Below are positions 55,471-64,000 of a stretch of DNA of 64,000 bases, piece by piece. The number at the start of each line of letters is the position of its first letter. The stretch's first letter is position 1. This DNA is from Buddleja alternifolia (Eukaryota > Streptophyta > Magnoliopsida > Lamiales > Scrophulariaceae), in contig CM033396.1 of assembly GCA_019426215.1 (NCBI GenBank), positions 26,923,101 to 26,987,100 of the forward strand. The letters run 5' to 3'. Both the position numbers and the translations under genes were made by a program. The notes beneath the pieces are model-generated. The model was not told the origin of the DNA and did not search any database. It worked only from the letters and a program-made list of their open reading frames with translations.

Positions 55471-56660
55471 TTCGGGAGCTAGTGCTCACATTTGTGTTTT
55501 GAACCAGGATCTGGAAACAAGTAGGAAGCTAGGAAAAAGAGAAGTGATGATCAATGTGGGAAGCGGGCACAGAGTCGTGGCTACACACGTCGGAACATTC
55601 TATTACTTTAGATAATTCATTCGTTTTGCCCAATGGGCTTAAGAACATTGTTTCTATTCCTGTATTGGTCAGGAAAGGATACTTGTTTACTTTTAATGAC
55701 AATGGTCGTGATATTTATTTTAGAAATAAAAATGTTGGCTCAACATCTTTAGTTAATGGATTGTATTACATTAATGTTCAAAACCATTGCATGGTTAACA
55801 CTATGACCAAGAAGGGTAGTATGAATGGTATTAACAAAAGACTTATGTGGCATCTTAGACTTGGACATGCCGGTGAATTCAAGGTTCACGAGTTGGAGAA
55901 ATGAGGGCTTATCGGCCCTCTTGGTTCTGATCCATATCCAACATGTGAATCTTGTCTAGAAGGTAAAATGACTAAGTCACACTTCACCAGACATTTTGAA
56001 AGATCCAAGGAAGTTTTTTGTTCAGTTCATACAGACGTTTGTGGGCCCTTCAAGGATGAGGCCGACGGAGGTTTTCAGTACTTCATTACATTCACGGACG
56101 ACTATAATAGATATGGACTTGTGTCTTTAATGAAACATAAGTCTGAAGGTATTAAATAGTTCAAACAGTTCAAGACTGTGACTAAAAAACAAATCGGGCA
56201 CAGTATTAAGGTACTGCGATCGGATCGTGGTGGTGAATACATGAGTGCTGAGTTCTTGAAAGAACATGGCATAGTGTTACAACTTATTCCTCCAGAAGCC
56301 CCCTAATTAAATGGAGTAGCTGAGAGCAGAAATCGTACTCTATTGGATATGACGAGATCTATGCTTAGCTACACCGATTTACCTATTTCATTGTGGGGAC
56401 ATGCTTTGCTTACACCTGTACATATATTAAATAAGTGTCCCTCGAAATTTTTTCCCAAAACACCGTATGAGTTGTGGTGTGGAAGGAAACCTAATCTTAA
56501 GTACATAAGAGTATGAGGTTGCCCTGCATATGTTAAAAAGACTAAGGTAGAGAAACTAGAGGAAAGATCCCTTAAGGGTCGATTCATAGGTTTTCTCACT
56601 AACTCTGTAGGATACCTGTTTTACCTACCAAACAATCATAGGATAATCGTGGCTTGGCAA
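55463..56660 (+). pseudogene. B2 protease and integrase, several stops
   Basis: Right after the TGA comes ILDSGASAHICVLNQDLETS, the protease block with its Asp. A frameshift follows near 55560. 55554-55904 holds the gag-pre-integrase segment with MWHLRLGHAGEFKVHELEK, then a TGA. CESC and HTDVCGPFKD lead into the integrase core with FITFTDDYNRYG, then LRSDRGGEYMS. The QNGV-E block reads [19 protein letters not shown]: a TAA stands for the Gln codon (about 56304). Another TGA (about 56515) replaces Trp. The acids D, D and E are still readable. Confidence 0.86.
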
Positions 56661-57160
56661 GCATTCTCTCTCGAAGACGAGTTTATTAGAGAAGGAGATG
56701 TAGGTAGGAAACTAGTTCTATTAGAAGAACCAAATGAATCCCCTTTGGGGACACCAATTTATGTACAAAGAACTGACCCTGAAACTCAAAAGACACAACC
56801 GTCGCTGGGACACTCTAGTAGAGTAGAGTATCTCGACCTCCTGAGAGATATGGTTACCTTCATGAATAGAAATATTTGTGTGATGTGGGAAATGGAAGCC
56901 ATGGAGATGATCGCTCTAGCTATGAGCAAGCATCGACTAATATTGATTCCGCAAATTGTCTAGAAGCCATGCCAGCAAAGATAGATTTGAATCAAGTCTG
57001 GACTCTTACTGATCTCCTTGAGGGTGTACAATCGATAGGATGCATATGGATCTATAAGAGAAATTGGTTCTAGATGGCATGGTAGATACATATATGGCCA
57101 GACTTGTCGCGAAAGGTTATAGTTAAAAGGAGGGCATTGACTATAAGGAAACCTTTTCGA
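56661..57160 (+). pseudogene. B2 integrase-reverse transcriptase linker
   Basis: 56649-56963 (LEDEFIREGDVGRKLVLLEE) and 56876-57073 (LTDLLEGVQSIGCIWIYKRN) are the variable linker and the start of the polymerase fingers (usual 'GCKWIYKRK'). Both overlap in different frames, which marks a frameshift near 56880-56990. TAG and other stops at 57072 and 57123 follow. Confidence 0.75.
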
Positions 57161-57620
57161 CTATAGCAATGATCAAGTCCATTCGAATTCTACTCGCCAT
57201 TACAGCGAACCTAGATTATGAAATCTGGCAAATGGATGTGAAAACCGTATTTCTAAATGGATACCTCGAGGATGACATTTATATGCAACAGGCCAGAGGT
57301 TTTATATCCGATGCAGATTCCCATAAGGTTTGCAAGAAGTCCATTGACGGACATAAGCAGGCGTCTCGCAACTGGAATCAATGGTTCGATCAAGAAGCAA
57401 AATCTTATGGTTTCTTTAAGAATAAAGATGAACCATGTGTCTATAAATTGTCCAGTGGGAGCAAGTTGACATTCATGGTGTTATATGTTGATGACATACT
57501 ACTAATGGAGAATGACATAGGCTCGTTGACATCAGTCAAGGCATGGTTTTCAAGGACATTCTCCATGAAAGACCTAGGAGAAGCGACCTACATTCTTGGA
57601 ATTCGCATATACTAGGATAG
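57161..57620 (+). pseudogene. B2 reverse transcriptase
   Basis: 148-codon frame 57169-57615: [60 protein letters not shown] and the catalytic LYVDDILLME (YVDD at 57484-57495). It ends FSMKDLGEATYILGIRIY followed by TAG. The same blocks occur in B' with few differences. Confidence 0.9.
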
Positions 57621-58434
57621 GGCAAATCTGATGTTAGGTTTCTCCCAAGCGCTCTACCTAAAGAAAGTCCTTAAGAGATATGAAATGAGTAACTCTAAGG
57701 AAGGACTTCTGCCCATGGGACATGGAATACATCTCTATAAGTCTATGAGTCCAAAATTGGATGAGGACAGACTAAAGATGAGTAAAATGCCATATGCATC
57801 AGCCGTGGGAAATCTCATGTATGCAATGTTATACACGAGACCTGACATAGTCTACACTGTGAGTGTAGTTAGTCGGTTTCAATCTAACCCGGGTGAGCAG
57901 CATTGGATGGCTATGAAGAATATCCTTAAGTATCTTATAAGAACGAAGGATATGCTTCTCATATATGGAAATGAAGAAATTGAGAGTAGATGGATATTCT
58001 GATTCAGACTTTCAATCTAATGTGGAGTAACAAAAATCTACGTTTGGGTTTATATTCATTCTGAATGGTGGAGCAGTGTCTTGAAAACATTCCAAGAAAA
58101 GCACAACTGCAAACTCCAAATGTGAAGCTGAACACATAGTCGCCTCTGAGGTAGCTAACGAAGCTGTTTGGATAAAGAAGTTTATGGTTGAACTTTTAGT
58201 GGGTCTTAGCATGGAAATGTCGTTGGCACTATGCTGTGACAACAATGGAGCAATAGCACTGGCTAAAGAAACAAGGTATCACAAGAAATTTAAACACATA
58301 GAGAGAAGATATCACATAATACGAGAAATCGTTGGAAGAGGCGACATCGTCGTGCAGAAAGTATCCTCAACGAAAAATGTAGCTGACCCACTCACTAAGC
58401 CTCTATCATCGGTGGTGTTAGAGAAACATCTTGA
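57621..58434 (+). pseudogene. B2 connection and RNase H, cut by CACTA
   Basis: 57631-58002 (ALYLKKVLKRYEMSNSKEGL, MSKMPYASAVGNLMYAMLYT) is the connection region. 58003-58183 is out of frame, with TGA for Trp at about 58083. 58184-58434 carries LALCCDNNGAIALAKETRYH, HIERRYHIIREIVGRGDIVV and VADPLTKPLSSVVLEKHL. The element is cut at TTGA (58431-58434); B' has CATCTTAAAAAGATGGG at the same place. B2's purine tract and 3' LTR should therefore follow the CACTA element outside the window. Confidence 0.87.
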
Positions 58435-58795
58435 CACTAGTACAGAAAAGACCTATTACAGCGCACATTTTATAGCGGTTTTTTGAAAACCGCTGAACGG
58501 AGAGACTTATTACAGCGGTTTATAAGTGAACCGTTATAATGGATATTAATCGGGTACCTATTACAGCGATTTTTTATCGAAACGCTGTAATAGGCCCAAA
58601 CTTATTATAGCGGTTCGGTAAAAACCGTTATTATAAGTCGAACCGAAATAAAAAAAAAACAATTTTTTTTTATAGCGGTTCAATATTGAACCGCTATAAC
58701 CGGTTTATCCCAGTTATAGCGGTTTAGTACCGAACCTCTATAACCGGGAATCAGTTATAGCGGTTCAGTAATGAACCGCTATAACAAGTAATTAA
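58435..58795. repeat. Subterminal repeats of the CACTA element
   Basis: About 12 copies of a motif like TTATAGCGGTT (or TATTACAGCGGTT) occur in both orientations, several paired head to head around short spacers. Two examples are TATAGCGGTTCAATATTGAA followed by CCGCTATAA, and TATAGCGGTTCAGTAATGAA followed by CCGCTATAA. Subterminal repeats of this kind bind the TNPA-type protein in En/Spm elements. Confidence 0.9.
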
Positions 58796-58799
58796 AAAA

Positions 58800-60227
58800 T
58801 AAATAAAATTCCCCCCCATTTCCCCCCCCCCCCAAATCCGGTCTCCCCCCTCTCATTTCTCTCTACTCTCTCTCTCTCTCTCTACTCTACTCTCTGTCTC
58901 ACTCTCAAGCCCCCGCCCCCGACCTCGCCCCCGCCCCCGCGTTGCCACCGTCTCCACCACCACCACAATCCGCCACCGCCGCCGTCCCTTTCGATTTTTC
59001 GATCTCATTCTCTATCTCTCTACTCGATCTCTCTCTCTATAATCTACTCTCTCTCTCACTCTCGAGATAACCGGCCCCGCCCCCGCCCCGTCGCCACCAC
59101 CTCCACCACCACCCCAAACTGCCGCCGCCGCCGCCGCCATGACCCACCATACACTCCTCCTCTCTCTCTTTATAGGTATATATATATATGTTTATATATG
59201 TTATGTTATATATATATTATGTATATATTTTAGGTTTATGTTTGTATATAGGTGTTGGGGTTTTGTGATTTAATTTATATAATGTTAGTTATGTGTTAAT
59301 TTCTTGTTTGTTATATATTAATGTTATGTTAATTAGGATTTTGTGATGTATATAATGTGGGTTATATGTTAATTTGTTAATTATTGTTATATATATATCA
59401 TGTTATGTTAATTGGGGTTTTATAAATTATATAGTGGATTTTTGTTATTATGTTCTAGTTGACTATGTTATAATGTGGATTGTTGTTATGTTATAGTTGA
59501 TTATATTAATTGGTTTTGTTAATTATATAATGTGGGTTTTTGTTATATATATGTTATTTTAATTAGGGTTTCTTGATTTTTGGATTTTTGATTTATGTTA
59601 TGATATGTTGGTATTCTATATGATTGGATTGTTGTTGTATTATTTTGTTGACATTGTTTAATGCATTCATGGTATTTGTGCATCACGTCATGTCACAACG
59701 AACATTTATACTTGAGATTTACATATTTTTGTGAAAATAATTATATCGTGATGCTTTAATTTATTTGTAGTTTTATGTGCTTTTGGATCCAATTGGTGAT
59801 CAATATTTATAATATGATGTTTTATTTGTAGTTTTTTATGTGATCCATGTGATCCAATTGGTGATCAATATTTGTAGTTACTAGCTAGAAATATGATATT
59901 TTATGTGATCCAACTGGTGATCAATATTTTTGTATCATTTTGTGTTCATTGTGGGTGAAAGATTAGAATGTTGGGTTTGTTGTGGTTGAAATTGGTAGTA
60001 TTTTTTGCGTCGTTACCCTGTTGAGATTTAGCGGATCGTAAGATTCGACTTTTGTTGGTTACAACCCACTGGGAAGATTAAGTCGAGAACTTGGTAGAAA
60101 TATTTGCGTCGTTACTCTGCCGAATTTTTTATAGAATAATGCGAAATAAATTAAAAATAAATTTATTTAATTAATTTAACTATCAACTGATATTAAAATT
60201 ATTTAATTTAATTAATTGAGAATTTAG
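58800..60227 (+). other. CACTA 5' region: microsatellites and probable leader or intron
   Basis: It starts with C-rich runs, (CT)n stretches (58860-58884, 59018-59064) and GCC/CCG triplet runs (58970-58985, 59118-59140), followed by T-rich DNA to 60227. 'ATGTGATCCAATTGGTGATC' type blocks recur near 59785-59925. A segment with AAGATTAAGTCGAGAACTTGG (60073 onward) and GCGTCGTTACTCTGCC also occurs near 63850. The end AATTTAG just before ATG 60228 would serve as a 3' splice site. Confidence 0.6.
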
Positions 60228-61082
60228 ATGGATCAAAGTTGGATTGTAGCGGATCATATGTCGGAGTAATATGGGAAAAGGGTGAAAGAATTCATCGACT
60301 TTGCGGTTGAGCATGCATCGGATCCGACTAGGATTAGTTGTCCGTGTTTACGTTGTTGTTTTGGAAAGAGAATTAGTCCACGTGACTTGGAAGATCATTT
60401 GGTGTGTAATGAAATTGATAAAAGCTACACACGATGGACAAGACACGGTGAAAGCAGTGCCACCTCAGTTGATTTGGGTGATACATCATATCGATCAGTA
60501 GATTTTGACATGGATGATTATGAGCCTGATCGTTTGGAGGAGATGACCAATGTGATTGAGGAGGATTTGCGAAATTGTCCCAAGATGTTCGAGAATTTGA
60601 CAAGTGATTCAAAGACACCCCTGTATAGTGGTAGTAATTTCACAAGATTGAAAGCAGTCCTAAACCTCTACAAGTTAAAAGCTAACAATGGGTGGAGTGA
60701 TAAGAGTTTCACAAACTTACTTGGTCTATTAAAAAGTATGTTACCCGATGATAATGTGTTACCTAATCGTACTTATGAGGCTAAGAAGATGTTAACTGCA
60801 ATTGGCATGGGATATGAGAGGATACATGTTTGTTTCAATGATTGCATCTTGTTTAGAAATGACTATGCACCATTGAAGGTGTGTCCGAAATGTGGCACCT
60901 CACGGTACAAGAAGAATGGATCTGCTCCTGTCAAAACAGCATGGTATTTGCCCATAATACCTAGATTTAGACGCATGTACAGTAGTGAAGTGTTTGCCAA
61001 GGACTTGACATGGTATGCTGATAGAAGGCTTGAAGAAGGGATTGAAGATAACAAGATTAGACATCCTTCAGATTCTCCTTAA
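60228..61082 (+). pseudogene. CACTA TNP2 transposase, N-terminal part
   Basis: The likely start is ATG at 60228 (MDQSWIVADHMSE), in frame with the 266-codon frame at 60282; a TAA at 60267-60269 interrupts it early. The Transpos_assoc domain is visible as ISCPCLRCCFGKRISPRDLE with Cys pairs and TRWTRHGE. The Transposase_21 start has LYSGSNFTRLKAVLNLYKLK, then ILFRNDYAPLKVCPKCGTSR. It ends RRLEEGIEDNKIRHPSDSP followed by a TAA where the family has a residue before W-K. The protein moves the element by cutting at its ends. Confidence 0.92.
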
Positions 61083-62010
61083 TGGAAAAAGATTGATAAT
61101 GATTTCCCTGAATTCAGGGAAAAACCAAGAAATTTACGCCTTGTATTGGCTACAGATGGCATGAACCCACATGGCTTGCAAAGTGGCTCACATAGTACAT
61201 GGCCGGTGATTTTGATGATCTACAACCTACCGCCTTCGCGATGCATGAAGTGAGAGCATATTATGATGCCTATACTAATTGACGGGCCGAAACAACCTGG
61301 AAATGATATAGATGTCTACTTGGCCCCTTTAATTGAGGATTTGAAGGAGTTATGGAGACCGGTATTAAAGTGTATGATGGGTTTAGAAAAGAGAGCTTCA
61401 ATCTCAGAGTTATGTTGTTTGGTACAATCAATGATTTTCCAGCAAGACCTAATCTCGATGGATATGGTGTACATGGGCAATGTGCATGCCCCAAATGTGT
61501 CAAGAGTATAGATCAATATAGACTCCCACACTCTCAGAAATATGCATTCCAAGGGCATCGAAGATGGTTGAATCGAGAACATCGATATCGTCAGTGGAAG
61601 AAAGCTTTCAATGGGAGCATAGAAGAATGTCGAGCTCCTAAGTGTTTGACCAGTGAAGAGGTGTTTGAGAATGTAAAAGACTTAGATATCAAGTTCGGAA
61701 AGACTTTTGCAGGCGGCCTTGCAAAAACTGGGTGGAAAAAAAGGTCAATTTTTTTTGAGTCGTATTGGAAATCTTTACATGTCAGACATTTTCTTGATAT
61801 AATGCATATTGAGAAAAATATATTTGATAGTGTCATTGGTACTCTTTTAAATGTGCCCGGCAAGACAAAAGATGGAGTAAAGGCAAGGTTGGACTTAGTT
61901 GAAATGAAGATAAGAGGTAAATTGGCACCAACAATGAAGGGAAAACGTACTTATTTACCTCCAGCAGCTCACACACTATCTAGAAAAGAAAAAAATTGCA
62001 TTATGTGAGT
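61083..62010 (+). pseudogene. CACTA TNP2 transposase, central catalytic part
   Basis: In the same frame after the TAA come WKKIDNDFPEFREKPRNLRL and LVLATDGMNPHG (one of the catalytic acidic residues, D of ATDG), then YNLPPSRCMK and a stop. 61263 onward has GPKQPGNDIDVYLAPLIEDL. A 1-base deletion near 61355 shifts the frame, and the 218-codon frame 61352-62008 continues with FGTINDFPARPNLDGYGVHG, CACPKCVKS, FGKTFAGGLAKTGWKKRSIF and LHVRHFLDIMHIEKNIFDSV. This is a clear TNP2 order with three breaks. Confidence 0.92.
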
Positions 62011-62575
62011 TTCTTTGTGGAGTGAAAGTTCTAGAAGGGTATTCTTCGAACATTAGCAGTCTTGTATCAATGAAGGACTTGAAGATAAAGCATATGAAGA
62101 CTCATGCAATCATGGATCATTTGCTACTAATTGCTTTACGGGCCATTCTGCCAAAAAAGGTGAGAGAAACGATAAGTAGATTGTGTTTCTTCTTCAAAGC
62201 AATGTGGAGCAAGGTGTTTGATCCTGAAACAACTTTAGAAACAACTTGTCCTCACTTTGTGTGAGCTTGAGATGTATTTCCCACCCGCTTTTTTTGATAT
62301 AATGACTCACCTACCTATTCACTTGGTTAGAGAGACACAACTTTGTGGACCAGCTTTTATGAGATCTATATATCCGGCTGAGCATTATATGAAGGTATTG
62401 AAAGGCTATGTGAAAAATCGTAGCCGGCCGGGAGGTTGCATTGTTGAGCGGTACATAGTTGATGAAGCTATTACATTTTGCACAGAATATTTGAATGATT
62501 CTAACGTTGCAGAGCTTCAAAAGTCTCCTGTTGGGGGGGGGGGGGGGGGACAGAAGGAGAAAGCGTAATTGGAAA
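62011..62575 (+). pseudogene. CACTA TNP2, DUF4218 domain
   Basis: 62022-62264 (LVSMKDLKIKHMKTHAIMDH, then HLLLIALRAILPKKVRETIS, FFFKAMWSKVFDPE) and, after a frameshift near 62255, 62257-62568 (MYFPPAFFDIMTHLPIHLVR, MRSIYPAEHYMKVLKGYVKN, RPGGCIVERYIVDEAITFCT) make up the DUF4218 region. It ends in a run of 17 G (62533-62549), which breaks the frame. Confidence 0.9.
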
Positions 62576-63487
62576 GCAATTAGTGAGTGTTCCTAGCACA
62601 CAAAAGGATCAGGCACACCTATATGTGCTCCACAACACCGATGAGGTTGAGCCATATGTTGAAGAGCACAAGGACCAACTTAGGAGAATAAATTCAAGTA
62701 AAAATGAAAGTTGGATTTGAAGAGAACATAACAAGAGTTTTATCGATTGGTTCCGAAAGTGTATTCAAGAGAAACAAAACGAGAATTCACTTTCAGTTTC
62801 AGATAAATTGGCACGGTTGTCGGTGGGCCCGGGCAGATTCTTATTTTGTCATTCGGGATATCGTATAAATGGTGTCACGTTTTATACAAAAGACCAAGAT
62901 GAACGGAGTACAATGCAGAATAGTGGGGTGAGTCTTGTAGCTGAAGCAATGCATATCTCAAGTGCGAAAGATAATAGCCCTATCTATGCCACTTTACCAT
63001 ATTATGGGGTGATTGAACGTATATGGGAGTTGGATTACAGTTGGTTTCGGGTGCCTGTATTTGGGTGTAGGTGGGTTGACCATAAAAATGGTGTCGATGA
63101 TAGTGAAATAGGTTTTACTCGAGTAGACCTTGAAAAGGTGGGATACAAAGATAAACCTTTCATTTTGGCATCTCAAGCTAAACAAGTGTTTTTGTCACCG
63201 ATCCTGTCGATAAGAGGTGGTCCATTGTTTTATCGGCAAACAAAAATACTTGTATTGAGGATGATGGCCTATATAATGAAGATGATGGAGGAAATCCTAT
63301 CTTAGGTGGTTCACAATCCACAAATAGTGACGGTGACTTGGATATCAGTGATGATGAATTGTATATGCAAGAAGATCACCAAGAGGGGATATGGATTAAT
63401 CCATCTGTTCGTCGGCGTACTAAACAAAATGGTCGTACTGAGGGATCACAAAAGACTAGTAAACCAGCGACAAAAAGAAAACGATGA
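62576..63487 (+). pseudogene. CACTA TNP2, DUF4216 domain and basic C-terminus
   Basis: The 165-codon frame 62808-63305 includes GYRINGVTFYTKDQDERSTM, QNSGVSLVAEAMHISSAKDN, PIYATLPYYGVIERIWELDY and FRVPVFGCRWVDHKNGVDDS, the DUF4216 pattern. After a frameshift near 63190 the alternative frame runs TDPVDKRWSIVLSA, an acidic stretch (DGDLDISDDELYMQED), then RRRTKQNGRT and KRKR before TGA at 63485-63487. The basic tail could be a nuclear localisation signal. The order DUF4218 then DUF4216 is usual for plant TNP2. Confidence 0.88.
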
Positions 63488-64000
63488 AAGGTATTTGAAC
63501 TTATTTGATAATTATATGAGTAACTTATTTGAACTCTTTTGTTAAGTATGCAGTTAAAGTGTAAATTATATTGAACCCGTTTGTAATATTATATTAGTGA
63601 ATGAGTTACACTAACTTCTGTATTTTTTTGCTTTTGTAGGTCGATACCGTATACCACCACAGTCACCCTCTCCTCCGCCACTACCACGACGACCACCACC
63701 AATGTAAGCTTATCAATATTTGGTTTTGTACTTTTTGATGTGATTTATATGATCCAACTGGTTAATGATGTGATTAATGCATATATATTTGTTTGCGTTT
63801 GTTGTTGTTGAAATATTTGAGTTTTGCTGGTTGCAAGGTTGGGGGGAAGATTAAGTCGAGAACTTGGTAGAATTTTTTGCGTCGTTACTCTGCTGAATTT
63901 TTTCTAGAATAATGGGCATTTCTTAATTGTTTGTACTATTTATATATTTGGTATATGAATCTAACTTCTGTATTTTTCACTTTTGAAATCTTGTAGATGG
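63488..64000 (+). other. CACTA downstream introns and candidate Pro-rich exon
   Basis: An intron-like stretch ends CTTTTGTAG at 63640. 63641-63703 then reads RYRIPPQSPSPPPLPRRPPP up to a GTAAGC donor, which suits the first part of the second (TNPA-like) transcript or a fused 3' exon. A second intron-like stretch ends ATCTTGTAG at 63996 with ATGG at the window end. Both intron ends carry CTAACTTCTGTATTTTT. No conserved protein can be named. Confidence 0.45.

Larger units (their letters stand above)
38959..58434 (+). mobile_element. Copia element B2, interrupted by B' and by CACTA
   Basis: 5' LTR (38959-40623), PBS and about 240 bp of leader lie left of the opposite-strand element B'. Leader, gag and pol resume at 52986 and run to 58434, where a CACTA element begins. 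The two parts belong together by order: the left part ends in leader sequence and the right part begins in leader sequence about where B1's leader has TAATCCTACAAG. The 3' LTR is outside the window. The left flank is CTTGG (38954-38958). Confidence 0.78.
58435..64000 (+). mobile_element. CACTA (En/Spm) transposon, left part, continues past window
   Basis: It begins CACTAGTACAGAAAAGACC, a CACTA terminus, directly inside B2. The 3-bp target candidate is TGA (58432-58434). About 350 bp of subterminal repeats, a microsatellite-rich leader, a TNP2-type transposase gene (60228-63487) and a probable further exon follow. The right end is outside the window. The transposase has stops and frameshifts, so this copy is probably not autonomous. 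Confidence 0.9.

Noticed and set aside
1..64000. Host protein-coding genes, rRNA genes or organelle DNA
   Set aside because: All longer conserved frames belong to retrotransposons or the CACTA transposase; the remaining regions have only short frames without motifs.

Overview
The window is nuclear DNA of a flowering plant, most likely a eudicot with a repeat-rich genome. Almost everything recognisable is transposable-element sequence: Ty1/Copia and Ty3/Gypsy LTR retrotransposons with plant-type primer-binding sites (initiator tRNA-Met and tRNA-Asp), an En/Spm (CACTA) transposon with a TNP2-type transposase, a hAT-like element and MITE-like inverted repeats. I found no convincing host gene, rRNA gene or CRISPR array. 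The species cannot be named from this sequence. All retroelement coding regions are broken by stops, frameshifts or deletions.

Layout. 1-5781: an Athila-like Gypsy element on the minus strand. Its 5' LTR (4355-5781) and tRNA-Asp PBS are intact, but the interior is mostly deleted, and it abuts an LTR in the opposite orientation (1-1012). 5783-7405: a long-arm inverted repeat, a 5'-truncated SIRE-like LTR and a small CACTA-like element. 7655-13295: a complete but decayed Tork/Tnt1-like Copia element (+) with both LTRs, a 4/5 target-site match and a 751-bp insertion in gag. 13296-16052: non-coding DNA with a long-TIR element that is split by a hAT-like element with a perfect 8-bp target-site duplication; a tRNA-like module lies inside the hAT. 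16053-23806: a Tat-like Gypsy element with gag and protease on the plus strand, no visible pol, and a degenerate antisense ORF. 23807-25734: AT-rich DNA with no gene seen.

25735-64000 reads best as one deep nest of insertions in which only the left halves of the outer elements lie in the window. SIRE-like element A1 (minus) is entered by Copia B1 (+), then by SIRE-like A2 (minus), then by Copia B2 (+). B2 contains the near-complete opposite-strand Copia element B' (40879-52985), and its 3' end is entered by a CACTA element at 58435. B' itself carries two solo LTRs: a SIRE-like one flanked by CTCAT in its 3' LTR, and a Gypsy one flanked by TAAAT in its gag. This predicts the order and the duplicated 5-mers of the missing right halves beyond 64000.

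Functionally the window is a record of repeated insertion, solo-LTR formation and decay. The least usual parts are the nest itself, the antisense ORF of the Tat-like element, the minisatellite expansion inside one solo LTR, an in-frame 87-bp duplication inside an RNase H domain, protease and reverse transcriptase genes that have lost catalytic residues, and repeated intron-end modules inside the CACTA element. I did not find evidence of a wholly new biological system.
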